Source: Pelecanus crispus
Taxonomy: Eukaryota; Chordata; Aves; Pelecaniformes; Pelecanidae
Length of the DNA stretch: 64,000 nucleotides
NCBI RefSeq assembly: GCF_030463565.1
Contig: NC_134643.1
Location: 78,799,721-78,863,720 of the forward strand
Direction: 5' to 3'
In this document: piece by piece, positions 36,604 to 49,720 of the stretch
Position numbering within the stretch: the first letter of the stretch is position 1
How the letters are laid out: each line of letters starts with the position of its first letter
Program-made: the position numbers and the translations under genes
Notes under the pieces: model-generated
What the model was told of the DNA's origin: nothing
The model's database searches: none
Seen by the model: only the letters and a program-made list of their open reading frames with translations

Positions 36604-39600
36604 GTAGGTATTGAATTCTGTGTGGATATGAAAATTTGTTTACTGATTGAATCTGCCCCTTCTGCCTCCCAGTAAAAACCATCATGCACTCAGAAATTAT
36701 GAATATTAATTTGACTTTTAAATTTGAATGGCAGTGAACGGGAATCAGATTTTTTCTTTTTTTTTTTTTTTACAAATATTTTTGCATTTTTCCAACTGAG
36801 CAAATAAGATTTGTGAGACTATTCATCTGTTCTGCCTTCACACTCTCAAGTGTACATTAAGCAACTTCTTGGTGTTAGTAACAATTTGAGTCAGTAGGCC
36901 TTTAATGATTTACATAAAACCTCTAACATATATTGTTATGGCTTTGCTTCCCTGCAAAAAAAGTTGTTGTGACTGAAAACATTTGTCTGTTTAACCCCGG
37001 AGGCTCATGGTTTTTTTATCTGAGGCTCAGCTGCACCACAGTGATGAATTCCAAACAAAGCAAAACGTGTGCCTGTGGTTGCTGTCTTGGATGTAGCAGA
37101 CCAGATGTAGATGCCTTCTGTAGGCAACTGTTGGCATTGGTAACTGAAATTCTGTTCCACTGGGCAAGAGAGTGGTGATTTACATGTGCTTCTGCAATGT
37201 TTTGTATATGCTAAAAAAAATGACAGTGAAAATTGGAAAGCATACACTGTATCCAGACAAAAACCCTGATCGGTATTGTTCCTGCAGCAGTGTGGATACC
37301 TTAATTTAGAATAAAAATGGATTCTGGACTCTGGTACTTCATTAGCAAAAAAAGGGTGAGAGGAAATGAAGAGAGAGAAAGGACACAGTGTAAGGGTAGT
37401 GGATTTCGGTTTCTAGGTTGATTTTCTTTCCTATAGTTGATATTTTTGCATTTTTCCTGTCTTTTTTGCTGCATATTACAGCATCCACACTGGGAAGGCA
37501 CAAAGCAGACAGATGCATGTAGGCTGAAATGGAATATAAAAAAAAGTCAGGACTTCACAATTTAAACAAATATTTACTAGCAAATAATTATCAGCAAGGC
37601 TGATAAATATTTATTTGAGCTTGGGAACCCAATCATGTACCCCACATGGAACAATTGCATTGTTCTGTGAGTATTAAGGTAGGGACAGCATGTGGAAGCA
37701 ACATACACTGTTATAGTGCCCTCACTTCTGTCTCTGTACCCAAATGGAACAGGTTGGTGGTACAATGGAAAGCAAATTTTAATCGTATTTTGTAGGTCTC
37801 TATCACGTATTATAATAATGTACTGAAAATGGCACAGAAAGATTATACAAACCATATGGTTATCCCTTCTAAATAATACCCATTTTATTTATCTGCTGGT
37901 GTGGAAAGAAAAGTGCTTTGGGATATTGCTGGTGAGCAAGGATGGGGGCTACACACATTACTTGCTGCACAGTTTTTGTCTCTCTAGTTCTCCATCTGCC
38001 TCCCTGCTGGTCACAGCTGTACAGTGTTCTGAAGAAGTCCTTAAGCTGAAATCCTCTCAGTATGGTATGGAGATTTCCCAAGGCGTTTCTGTGATGGTCT
38101 TTTCATCATTTTTATTCCAAAAGAAGGCTTAATTTTCTGACTTTTCAGGCGTGCTTCCGATTTCATGGTAGGGTGCAGTTTGGGAAAAGGTGATCTTTGT
38201 GGTTTGAATTACATTTTTGCAAGACCATCTTTGTGATCTGCAAATTTAGCAAGTTAAAGTTTTTTTTTAGTTTCTTGGCAATTTGAAAAATGTAAAATTT
38301 AACTTAATTTTTTAATTCATTCTGGAAAATTCAATAGAAAAATAATTTGGGGTCACTACATAGGTTTCATTCAGCTAGCATTTAAAGTTTTGTTCCAGTT
38401 CAAAATTGTAAACTTTTTTAAAATTACAGTCAATGAGGTTTCAAAATGGAAACTTCAGATTTTTTTTGACAGGGTTTTTTTTTGTTTTGTTTTAAATGAA
38501 CAATTTATCAACTTTTTAATACCTTGAGTGTTTGCAAAATCTATAGTAAATGGTAGAATGGTTGAAAGTGTTCCCTTTGAAAAGAGGACATTTCAAAAGC
38601 TTTTCCTTGTTGTCCATTTTGTTGTGAAAGGCACTAGTCTCCAACAGTTTTGATTTTTCTAGATAGCTGCTTCCAGTACCTGCCATGATTTTGCAACTCC
38701 CACAGCCTACCCAACCTTCTCCTTCTTCCTTGTCTTAACATTTTACTAGTTCCTTGAAAAAGTAATCAACAGACTTTGGCATGCACTTTTACCTCCACCA
38801 TCATTCTTGCCTGCTGCCACCAAATTTCCCTGTCCATTCCTTCATCCCATAGCACAGGGCTCACCTTCCCACTTAGTTATTTTGTTCTGTGTCAAATCTA
38901 TGTCTTCTGCCATTATTAGACTATAACTTTGTTTATGCCTTGGAATAAACACTAGAATATTTGTTTGTTACACCTTCCCTTGATCTCAGCTTCCTCTTAG
39001 GCACTAGATATGTATCTTACACCTGCTTTTGCACCGTATCTTTATGTGTAGCATTGATTCCTACCTTTTAGCTTTCTGTTCCATCATACCCTCTTGGGTC
39101 TGTGCCACTCTGGTCCATCGGCCTATTTCATCTTTTCAGGAGGCCCTTCAGCAAGTTCCGATTTTATCTTCCTGTCCTACATAAAATTTCTGTGCCTGTC
39201 TGATGCAAAGTATATTTTACATTAACATCATTAACTTCCATGGACCTTATGGTTATATCAAGCACATGCTCAAGTGTTGTGCTAATAGAGGCACATTGGC
39301 TTGCTGAGTCATACCCTAAAATATGTTCTCTCTTTTTTAGGCTAACTGTATGTGGGTACACAGGAAGGCCTGTACCAGCTCACATAATATGTCTCTCTAG
39401 CCCAGTATTGTCCTTGACTGTGGCTAGCAGCCAAGGTGCTCTGCTTTGTCTGCCCCTTAGTCACCTAGTTTTACACTTTTTATCCTCTGACCCCTAAAGC
39501 CCTCCATTTAATTTCACTTCATTCTTTTCAGTAATTAGTTGTTTTCTTTCACTTTTCTTTTTCTCAAAGCCCCCTCCCCCCTTCCCAGGGAGGCATTTGA

Positions 39601-39844
39601 AGTTTTACTAGGGCTAGGTTGATGCCTAACTCTATGGAGGAGGTTAAATGCTAGTGATAACTAGATGTGCATATTTTCTCAGCTTTCTCTGGTAGGCAGT
39701 CCAAGGACTTCTTGAGCCATAGCATTACTTTGTATTTAAGATACAGATTTTTCTTCTCTGAGTTTTTTAATTGCCTTTTGGATCTATGGAAAGTTTGAGT
39801 CCCGATGCTATCTTTCATCAGAGTTCCACAATGTGATACGGATT

Positions 39845-40420
39845 GTGTGAAGAACTTTGCTTATTTTGAACCTGTCACCTACTAGTTTCATTTGGTATTT
39901 CCTAATACTGGAAGAGGAAAGTGAACAATTTCGCTCTTCATTCTGCTTAAGAATTTATAGGCTCTTCCCCTATCTGCCCTTAAGATATTTTTCAGGCTGA
40001 AGACTGTTTAGAAGTCCTTAAATGCTTTTGATCACCTATGTCACTCTCTGTCCTTTTAAAAATGGTGAGACCAGAACTGCACATGATCTGAGAACACCAC
40101 GGATTTATCCCCTGGCATAATGAAATTTCCTAGTTTGTTCTCTTTCCTTTCCAGTGTTGTGGATTATTCTGTTTTTATTTTTGACTGTAAGTTACAGTCA
40201 ATGAGATGGCATTTTCATAAAATTGCCTATTATAACTCTATGAACTCTTTCCTGAATGATAATATCTAGTTCAGAACCCATCAGTGTGTATCTATAGTTG
40301 GTATATTTTTTCCAGCACTTGAATTATTCTGCATAAATTTATATTCAGTTTCATCTGTCCTCTTATTGCCCAGTCATGCAGTATCATGATGTACTTTTGC
40401 AAGTCAGATTTCTGTTTTGC
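39845..40420 (-). mobile_element. Ancient CR1/L3-like LINE relic
   Basis: The + strand reads like the reverse complement of an old CR1-type reverse transcriptase and 3' region found across turtles, crocodilians and birds. Recognisable phrases are GACCAGAACTGCACATGATC, CACCACGGATTTATCCC, AGAACCCATCAGTGTGTATC, CTATAGTTGGTATATTTTTT and TTTCATCTGTCCTCTTATTG with CCCAGTCATGCAG. Divergence is high and no frame is open. It is clearly older than the ATTCTATG-tailed copies in this intron. Confidence 0.8.
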
Positions 40421-40837
40421 TACCCTTATTCAGGGTAGCTTAGAAAAAGAAGGCAAAAAGGGATGAGTAGTCACTTTACAAAGCTTGCCAATGGTGCCAA
40501 CCCGGTCATTTCCCTCCCTTCTTTTCCTCAATTGACTTTTCTCCTGGTTTTATATTTAATCTTTTCCTATTTTTACCTGTTTTCTTCTCTGACAGGATTT
40601 TTCTTCCAAATTTGAAAATTCAGTTTTGGAGAACCAGAAAAAATGAAGTACAAAATGCATATTATGGTAGGGGCAAACAGAAGGCCATGAGGCCAGTGAA
40701 AGTTTCTGATGACAATATAATGATGCATGGTATGACAGCTTTGAACATATGCTAATTTTCCAGTATGTCCACGAGATTTTAATGACATCACTTTAAACAG
40801 CCAAAAGTAATTTGGGGAATTATTTGAAAATACTTCT

Positions 40838-41305
40838 GGACCATAGAGCAGGTCCAGAGGAGGGCCACGAAAACAGTCAGAGGGATGGAACCCCTCTCCT
40901 GTGAAGAAAGGCTGAGAGAGTTGGGGTTGTTCAGCCTGGAGAAGAGAAGGCTCTGGGGAGACCTTATTGCGGCCTTTCAATATATAAAGGGGGCTTATAA
41001 GAAAGATGGGGACAGACTTTTTACCAGGGCCTGCAGTGACAGGACAAGGGGCAGCAGTTTTAAACCAAAAGAGGGGGGATTTAAATTGGATATAAGGAAA
41101 TAATTTTTCACAATGAGGGTGGTGAGACATGGAACAGGTTGCCCAGAGAGGTTGTGGGTGTCCCACCATTGAAAATGTTCAAGGTCAGGTTGGATGGGGC
41201 TTTCAGCAACCTGATCTAGTGAAAAATGTCCCTGCCCATGCAGGGGGCTTGGACTAGACGATCTTTAAAGGTCCGTTCCAACCCAAACCATTCTATGATT
41301 CTATG
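40838..41305 (+). mobile_element. CR1 LINE, 3' end (about 470 bp)
   Basis: A 5'-truncated CR1 in + orientation. It encodes the C-terminal piece of the ORF2 reverse transcriptase protein ([15 protein letters not shown] at about 40,924-40,970 is diagnostic), then a 3' UTR ending TTCCAACCCAAACCATTC plus TATGATTCTATG. The longest open segment is 40,885-41,103, ending at a premature stop. It belongs to a different CR1 subfamily from the 45-48 kb copy, judging by the 3' UTR (CTTGGACTAGACGATC). Confidence 0.9.
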
Positions 41306-43324
41306 TCATTAAGGCTAGATGAGGTAGATTATATTGTAAGATATATCAAGCTCACTATGTACTGTAGCTATCCTTGTCCTCAGCTTTTTCATTATTTTTG
41401 TTTTTGTTATTTATTCCCTACCTGCATATAAATCAAATGTGTTGTAGGACGAATACAAAGACACATGTCCTGCTTTAGTGCACTCATCAGATAATGACTC
41501 CAAAACCATGTCTATTTTTTATCTCCCATATTGTTGGCACTGGAAATTGCCTGCTTGGCTCAGTTGCTCTTGTAATTCCCCTTGCTCAAGTCTGTAATAT
41601 AATTTCCAAATTGTGTATGCTCCAGGACCCACTGTCACTTTGAGCTTGTGGGTTACTTTCCTGGAAATTAAACTAAATAGCCGATCTGTGATGTAAGCTG
41701 CAACACATACTTCCATATTCTCTCTGAGAATTCTCTTCTGTGCATGGATTGGAAAGATTACTTAAACTAACACATTTTATAATATCTATTGTTCCAGTGT
41801 GTTTGCTTGAGATTTTCCAATGTCAAAGACAGTCTTCCTACTTCAAGCTAAATTTGAAATAAAAAATAGAAGGTGGCTTTGCATTGTAGTGAAAAACAAT
41901 AATTAGCTCTTCAGATTATTTTCCTGAAAATGTTAATCTTACTTGCATATCGTACACACACAAAAAAAATGGATTAAATTATTTGACATGCACTTCAGGA
42001 ATTGAACTGGGCAGATTCAGCTCAAAGGATAATATTTTTATTTCAGTCTAAGAAGTATTTTGGAGTGAAGATGCCTTCCCAGCTATAGTAACTAGCACTA
42101 CTAGAATTACCTATTTCTAGTATTAGATTGTAGAACAAAATTAGCTAATTTTGGTCAATAAACATCATCCCTACTTTTAAGTTCTTGATAAAAAATAAAA
42201 GATCTTCAGAAAAGCCTGAAACACTAGGCTTAGCTTTACTTTTGCTGTACTGTTCAATCTTGCAAAATGATGGTAGTTATTTTTCTTCCTCTCTTAACAG
42301 GTATTTTGTATTTTTAGGTTCAATAATATTCACATTTAAAACAGATTAAAATTGTGTTGAAGAAGGAAGAAAATCAGCTTCAGAGCAGCAAAAGAAATTA
42401 GAATTTATAAATTGTAGTCATGCCATTTTGACCATCGGTAATTACACTATTTTTATGTTAATGTAGAAACCCCTTGAAAGAAGTATTTAAGCACTAATTA
42501 TCTATTTACAAAAGAATGGCTTTGGAAATGCAGTGAAAAACATTGAGCTGTGGAGGGATTTAGAACAGATGTCATTTTTAAAAGACTGGGCATCCTAAAA
42601 GAAGTGTTGGGTTTTATTGCATTTCTTACATATGTGATGGCTCAGATCCGTTTGTGCATCTAAGGCTCAGACAGTACAGCACAGTAAAGTGCACTGCAAC
42701 ACACTCTTCCAGTATTGCTCCAGTTCTAGGGAGTTAGTTAAGTTCTGAAGACTTCTGAACGTTAAACTGGCTGCCGGGAGTCTCAGGGAGTATTTAAGCT
42801 ACATCCCTGTATTGGGAAGATGACCCAGAACAGCCTGTTTTCCAGGTATTCCTCCCATGCTAGTGGTGAGAAGCTGTAGAAGCTATAGGAGCGGTAGGTG
42901 CTAAAGAATTTTTCCTTCATTCCCTCCTTCCAAATACACAGATGCTTTTGGGGAATTTCTTGCACTTTGTACTAATACTGACGTTGCTTCTTTCCACTGA
43001 TGGAGTGGAAAGTAGCCAAACTGCAAGATTCGGAGTCTCTGGGATGACTCACCTAAAAATGTCCTGTGATTTTCATAAATATTGAGATCCCTGACCCCCA
43101 AAATAAGCAAGTGAGTAAAAATACCCAGTCTTATTCCAGACTAGCAGATAAGTGTAGGTTTAGGAAGGCAGTGCAGCCCAGAAGTGCAGAGAGCAACCAG
43201 GAAAGACTGGAATATGATTTGGTGAACTGTCATTGCCTCTGGCAGAGATATTTCAAAGAGGCTGAGGAAGACAGGCAACCAAATTCTGGTTAGTACTCTT
43301 CAGATTTGACAGCCTCTTTATTGT

Positions 43325-43465
43325 TTCCCCTTGTAAAATTGTGAAAATGATGCTTGATCCACCTACCACATGACTGTGTTGGAGCATTAATTATTCTCAG
43401 TACAGCACTTTGAACACCTATTGCAAAGCACTATACACAAACATTAAACATTGTTATTAGTGCTG
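43325..43465 (+). repeat. MIR/CORE-SINE-like or L2-like 3' tail relic
   Basis: TTTCCCCTTGTAAAATTGTG, AATGATGCTTGATCCACCTA, CAGCACTTTGAACA, GCAAAGCACTATACACAAAC and ATTGTTATTAG follow the order of a CORE-SINE/L2-type 3' end: TTTCCCCATCTGTAAAATGG, then AAAGCGCTTTG, then GCGCTATA, then (TTA)n. It is heavily diverged. The family call is from recall of the consensus. Confidence 0.5.
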
Positions 43466-45299
43466 TGCAGCTCGTACGGTGACGTGACATGCAGCTCTTT
43501 GTAGTCTTCCCTCCCAGAAGGTGACAACTGGGAGATACTGAAAGCACCTTTGTGGGATCTGAAGATCTGAATAGGAATCTGTATCAGTGTGCAGAGAGAT
43601 CCATATAGGAAGTCAAAAGTATTTTTTAATTGTTACTTTTTAACACAGTTCTCTATCTCCTTTGCTTTCATTGTCCCCAGATACATGTTGTAAACTGAAA
43701 CTAGAATATTCTAATGGGCAGAAAAGCTGTTGTAGAAATTTATCTCCTCAGAAAGATACATTATTTAAGACTATAACTATTGCAGGAAGTAAAAAAAGAA
43801 AAATATTTATGAAAATAGATCCTGTGGCTTATGTAGTTGGGGGTTCTCAAACCATGAGTTGCCATAATCTAAGGGGGTATATCAAAGGAAGGTTCAATCT
43901 AGGCAAACCTTGGGTCCTACGATTTTCTAGGCGTCTGTTACTCACCACAAGTGGACAGAAGGTACAGAGCTACAAAATCTTCTGGCTTGACTCACTATGG
44001 CTACTCTAATGGCCTAGTTTGCAGCAGGCATTGGGTTGGTTCTGCATAATTACAGGGTAATTAAATAAACCAGGGTAAAATGAAGCCACTTTTCCTTTAC
44101 AAGTAATTTTAGCCAATTATTATACATGGAGGGGGGGCGTGCGTATAAAACACAGTATATCAAAGAGCCTAAGTTGGACTATTACCAGATATTTTTTAGT
44201 TTGATTTCCCTTTATCTATTTATTTTAAGAAATCCTGGTTTGCAAATGTGAGCAGTATTGTATATGTTTGTGTTTTAGTGTTTGATATAATTACTGACTT
44301 TTACAATGCAAGAATGTCTAGAGCTAGCAGGTTACAGATGACTTAGGAGGGAGTGTTCATTTACAATGTTATTCCAGATTACACACCATACAAAAAGTAT
44401 GTTAATGTGAATTTCCCAGACATCAGCCCCAGTGTTTAAACACAGAACTGTCAAAGAGATGCTAAAAAGCAATCTGAGACAGTTATGCAGTCTTTTTACT
44501 ATATCACTCACTGCTGTATTCTAAAAGGTTGAAATGAGAGGGGAAAAGCATTAAGTGGGCACTTACATGATTGTCACTGCTTTTAATGAATACTAAAAAT
44601 TCTGCTCAGTACAATACCAGGAGAGAAGCAAAGCACATCTGCTTGTACAAGTTTGCATTTATCTTGGTGAGGTTGCAAGTTGATAACAATTGCAAGCTGC
44701 AAAGGAGGTCACCGGTTGATAAAGATGCCTAACCCCTTAGTACAAGAGGAGCCTGGAGTATAAACATCATGCATTTGCTTTTGAATTATTTGCAGTGTTG
44801 TTCTAATTTACGGAGAAGACGACTTGCTGATAGAACAGGATGAACCTTTAAGGATACAGAATTCTACTTTGAACAAACTCAAATGCGGAGAAATAGCAAA
44901 CAAAGGCGTATTGTTCAGTGTTTTGCATTATGCAGTTTGTAGTTCAAGTAATGGTTCCCCAGCATTTCAAGTTATTTTGTAAAAATTATGTTCACCATAA
45001 AAAGGACCTACTGTAGTTTAGAAGTTAAGAATTGCTGTAATAATTTTGTAATTGGTGCATAAACATGCAAAAAATTAGATGTTCAGTTTATTTTCTTAAT
45101 TAGTAATCTACAGTAATGAAAGGAATAAACAAAGGATGTTACTAGCTAAACAATATATTTATTCTTATGCACGTTGTATTACCAGAACTACTATCAGATT
45201 CTTATACTAAGCAAACAAAGGCTAAGAAACTTTCTGAGGAGGGCTTGCCATAACTGACAAACTCCACATATGTAGTTAAGAAGTTAGTAAGATGGTAAT

Positions 45300-46063
45300 A
45301 CCATCTGGCTATCATGGAAACACAGTGGGATGACTCATTCGCACAAGTGGAGTGCTGCAATGGATGGCTATAAACTCTTCAGAAGGGATAGGCAAGGAAG
45401 GAGAGGAGGTGGGGTAGCCCTGTATGTTAGGGAGTGTTTTGATTGTCTAGAGCTTAATGATGGTGACGATAGGGTTGAGTGTTTATGGGTAAGAATCAGG
45501 GGGAAAGCCAACAAGGCAGATATGGTGGGAGTCTGCTATAGACCACCCAATCAGGATGAAGACGCAGACGGAAGTTTCTATAAGCAGCTGAGAGAAGTCT
45601 CATGATCACTAGCCCTTGTTCTTGTGGGGGACTTCAACTTATAGATGTCTGCTGGAAATACTATACAGCAGAGAGGAAGCAGTCTAGGAGGCTCCTGGAG
45701 TGCATGGAAGATAACTTCCTGACACAGCTGGTGAGTGAGCCAACTAGGGAAGGTGCTGTGCTGGACCTGTTGTTTATGAACAGAAAAGGACTTGTGGGTG
45801 ATGTGACAGTTGGAGGCCACCTTGGGCATAGCAATGACAAAATGGTAGAGTTTTCGATTCTTGGAGAGGTCAGGAGGGGGGTCAGCAGAACTGCTACCTT
45901 GGACTCCAGAGGGCAGACTTTGGCCTGTTTAGGAGCCTGGTTGACAGAGTCAACCAGTAACCCTTGGGAGGCAGTCCTGAGGGGCAAAAAAGTCCAGGAA
46001 AGCTGGACATTCTTCAAGAAGGAAATCTTAAAGATGCAGGAGCAGGCTGTCCCCATGTGCTGA
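45300..46063 (+). pseudogene. CR1 ORF2 endonuclease remnant
   Basis: This is the remains of the apurinic-like endonuclease domain of the CR1 ORF2 protein. Residue groups such as AAMDGYKLFRRDRQGRRGGG (from about 45,356) and EPTREGAVLDLLF, GHLGHSNDKMVEF downstream are typical of this domain. A frame change near 45,600 breaks the sequence just before the position of the expected GDFN box. The usual beginning of ORF2, including the first catalytic asparagine, is missing through 5' truncation. Confidence 0.88.
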
Positions 46064-46623
46064 AAGACGAGCTGGCAGGGAAGAAGACCAGCCTGGCTGA
46101 ACAGAGAGCTTTGGCTAGAACTCAGGAAGAAAAGGAGAGTTTATGACCTTTGGAAGAAGGGGCAGGCAACTCAGGAGGACTACAAGGATGTCTTGAGGTT
46201 ATGCAGGGAGAAAATTAGAAGGGCCAAAGCCCAGCTAGAACTTAATCTGGCTACTGCCATAAAAGACAATTAAAAATGTTTCTATAAATACATTAGCAAC
46301 AAAAGGAGGGCTAGGGAGAATCTCCATCCTTTATTGGATGTGGGAGGAAACATAGTGACAAGGATGAGGAAAAGGCTGAGATACTTAATGCCGCCTTTGC
46401 CTCAGTCTTTAATAGTTGTTTTCTGGGTACCCAGTCCCCTGAGCTGGGAGACAGGGACAGGAGCAGAATGACCATTTAGACACACACAAGTCTATGGGGC
46501 CAGGTGGGATCCACCCAAGGGTAACTGAGGGAGCTGGCAGAAGCGCTCACCAAGCCACTTTCCATCACTTATCAGCAGTCCTGGTTAACTGGGGAGTTCC
46601 CAGTTGACTGGAGGTTAGCAAAT

Positions 46624-47921
46624 GTGACACCCATCTACAAGAAGGGCCAGAAGGAGGATCTGGGGAACTACAGGCCTGCCAGTCTGACCTCGGTGGTGGG
46701 GAAGGTTATGGAGCAGATCATCTTGAGTGCCATCACACAGCACGTACAGGAGAACCAGGTGATCAGGCCCAGTCTGCATGGGTTTATGAAAGGCGGGTCC
46801 TGCTTGACTCGTGATCTCCTTCTATGACAAGGTGACCCACTTAGTGGATGAGGGAAAGGCTGTGGATGTTGTCTTTAGTAAAGCCTTTGACAGTGTTTCC
46901 CACAGCATTCTCTTGGAGAAACTGGCTGCCCATGGCTTGGACTGGTATACTCTTTGCTGGGTAAAAAACTGGCTGGATGGCCAGGCCAAAAGAGTTGTGG
47001 TGAACAGAGTTAAATCCGGTTGGTGGCTGGTCACAAGTGGTGTTCCCCAGGGCTCAGTATTGAGGCCAGTTCTGTTATCAATGATCTGGACAAGGGGATC
47101 AAGTGCACCCTCAGTAAGTTGGCAGATGACACCAAGTTGTGAGGGGTATTGATCTGCTTGAGGGAAGGAAGGCCCTGCAGAGGGATCTGGACAGGCTGGA
47201 TCGATGGGCTGAGGCCAACGGTAGGAGGTTCAACATGGCTAAGTGCCAGGTCCTGCACTTGGCTCACAACAACCCCATGCAATGCTACAGGCTTGGGGAA
47301 GAGTGGCTGGAAAGCTGCCTGGCCGAAAAGGACCTGGGGGTGTTGGTTGACAGCCGGCTGAACATGAGCTGGCAGTGTGCCCAGGTGGCCAAGAAGGCCA
47401 ACAGTATCCTGGCTTGTATCAGGAATACTGTGGCCAGCAGGACTAGGGAAGTGATTTTCCCCCTGTACTCGGCACTGGTGAGGCCGCACCTGGAATACTG
47501 TGCCCAGTTTTGGGCCCCTCAGTATAAGAAAGACATTGAGGTGCTGGAGCATGTCCAGAGATGGGCAACAAAGCTGGTGAAGGGTCTAGAGCACAAGTCC
47601 TGTGCAGAGCAGCTGAGGGAACTGGGATTGTTTAGCCTGGAGAAGAGGAGGCTGAGGGGAGACCTTATTGCTCTCTACAACTACCTGAAAGGAGGTTGTA
47701 GTGAGGTGGGTGTTGGTCTCTCCTCCCAAGTAACAAGTGGTAGGACAAGAGGAGATGGCCTCAAGTTGTGCCAGGGGAGGTTTAGGTTGGAAATTAGGAA
47801 AAATTTCTTCACAGAAAGGGTAGTCAAGCATTGGAACAGGCTGCCCAGGGAAGTGGTTGAGTCACCATCCCTGGAGGTATTTAAAAGATGTGTAGATGTG
47901 GAGCTTAGGGACATGGTTTAG
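46624..47921 (+). pseudogene. CR1 ORF2 reverse transcriptase remnant
   Basis: This is the remains of the reverse transcriptase domain in three successive frames. NYRPASLTSVVGKVMEQ (about 46,660) is RT block 1-2. FSKAFDSVSH (46,874 onward) is block A, but the usual YLD that carries the catalytic aspartate is absent between VDVV and FSKAFD. GVPQGSVL (47,039 onward) is block B. LADDTKL (47,119 onward) is block C, with Leu in place of the usual Phe and both Asp kept. C-terminal segments ([33 protein letters not shown]) run to a stop at 47,919-47,921. Frameshifts and the missing Asp make it non-functional. Confidence 0.92.
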
Positions 47922-49720
47922 TGGTGGACTTGGCAGTGCTAGGTTACCAGTTGGACTTGATGATCTTAAAGGTGCTTTCCAACGTAAACGATTCTGTCAT
48001 TGTATGATTCTATAAGCTAAATATGATAACCCAGGCTTTTTGATAGTGAAATAATCTCAAAGAATAATAAATTACATTGATTTAGGAGATTTAGAGCAGA
48101 ATTTTTTGTGTGATGAGTTGTTCTGGGAGCAGAACCACTGCTGCCTGACTTCTTGGATTTTGTCTTGTAGACCTTCTGTGGGTTCTTAGGTGTCTCATAA
48201 GATGACATCTAAGATGTCTCATTCCTTTGAAGCCTTTCCTTCAGACTGGGCATTAGTCTTAGACACTTAGTTTCAGGAAGCTCAAGGGAACATAATTATC
48301 TTTGAGGCCTTTACTCCTCTGCTGAGTATAGTAAATGACTTTTGAATATGTTGGGCATTTCCAGAGCTATGTTGAGAGACAAGCATACAGAAGTCTAAAG
48401 CATCATGCTTCTACAAGTTTTGATTCTGTAAGAAAAATATACCCTTTGCTAAAACTGCTAAATTAAGTGCAAGATAATGTGTCTCCAGCATTTTTCTCCA
48501 TACAGGGGGAGATTACAAAAAGGAAAGGAGAGGGAAAAATGAGGCATGGAAGATGAAGAACCATATAGCAGAGAAGAAGGAAAAGGAAGGGAAAAACCTC
48601 TCATCCCATGTAGGCTGAAAGAGTAGATGGTGGCTTAGAGACCCATTCCAAATCAGCAGAAGGCAAAAGTTGGATGTGGCCTGAAAGAGAAAGGCCTGAA
48701 GCCTAGGACTGAATTGGAGCCAGTGTGTTTCTGACAGAATTTTGATGTGTGAACATTTCTGTTGATCCAAATCCAAATAGGATGAAGTGGCTAGAGGTTG
48801 ATTATGGGGGAAAAGAATTTTAATTTCTTACAAGTTAGACATTATGGGAGGAAAAAAACCCTTATTTTAGGAAAAAAAGTGAAATTTTGCTTAGAAATGA
48901 AATTTTTATTCACCCCAAAATATTTTAAACTGACATTTTGCTTCATTTTGTTTCCTTGGCAATGTCAAAATCACTACATGAATTTCCAAATATATCCCAT
49001 TCCATCCAAGTGGTATTTTAATAATTTTAACACAGAAAACTGTTCAGGTAAAATTTTTCCAACCAATTCTAGTTGTAGTTTGTCTCCAGGTTATAGGGAT
49101 ATTTTAGCAAAAGCTGCTGAGGTGCCAGGAACAGGGGGATCCCTGGTCTTTGGGCAAAAACACTTGTTTTGCCTAGTCAAAATAAGAGATCAGAAAAAAA
49201 TGTAGCTTTCCCCCAAATTCATAACTTTTCCTTTTTTTTGGTTTGAAAATACGTCTTTGACTCCCATAGCATATGTTCTTGCATGTGTTTCTTGGCACTC
49301 CTGAAGGGCAGATCTATTTCTTACATGCTTGCTGCCTTAATTTTACTGAGGAATGATTTTTGTCCTGTGTATGTGTGCAGAATTCCTGTGACAGCCATAA
49401 ATTTTCTTTAATATCTTTGTATACGTAGAGCTTCTGTATTAATACCAAGTTTGCTACCTGCCCACCAGCAAAGCCATATGCTAGCATCAAATGTTAATTG
49501 GCTATCAGTTGGGTATTTAGTCCTACACATCTGCTAAATAGATAGTACGAGAAACTTGTACCAAAGTTAATGGAACATACTCTCTAGTCTTGTTAAATTG
49601 CTTGTCTACCATAGATTTGTTCCATTAGAATCACAACACGAAATGAGTTTTTAATTTCTTTCAGTATTGCAGGCTCTTTAAAATTCTTGTTTGTTTTCCA
49701 GTGTAGACTTACAGAAATCT

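Larger units (their letters stand above)
45296..48014 (+). mobile_element. CR1 LINE, 5'-truncated, about 2.7 kb, inactive
   Basis: This is the longest mobile element in the window. It starts inside the endonuclease domain (METQWD box at about 45,313), continues through endonuclease, linker and reverse transcriptase, and ends with the CR1 3' UTR (GTTGGACTTGATGATCTTAA, TTTCCAACGTAAACGATTC) and a degenerate ATTCTGTC/ATTGTATG 8-mer tail. The coding sequence is broken over several frames with internal stops, most densely at 46,064-46,620. It is dead. Same-strand insertion in a host intron can supply cryptic splice or poly(A) signals, but none is evident as used. Confidence 0.95.

Noticed and set aside
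40573..41169. Minus-strand open frame of nearly 200 codons.
   Set aside because: It runs antisense through the + strand CR1 3' end and its flank. No domain is recognisable, and the CR1 reading explains most of the sequence.
47031..47552. Minus-strand open frame of about 170 codons.
   Set aside because: It is the antisense shadow of the CR1 reverse transcriptase remnant.
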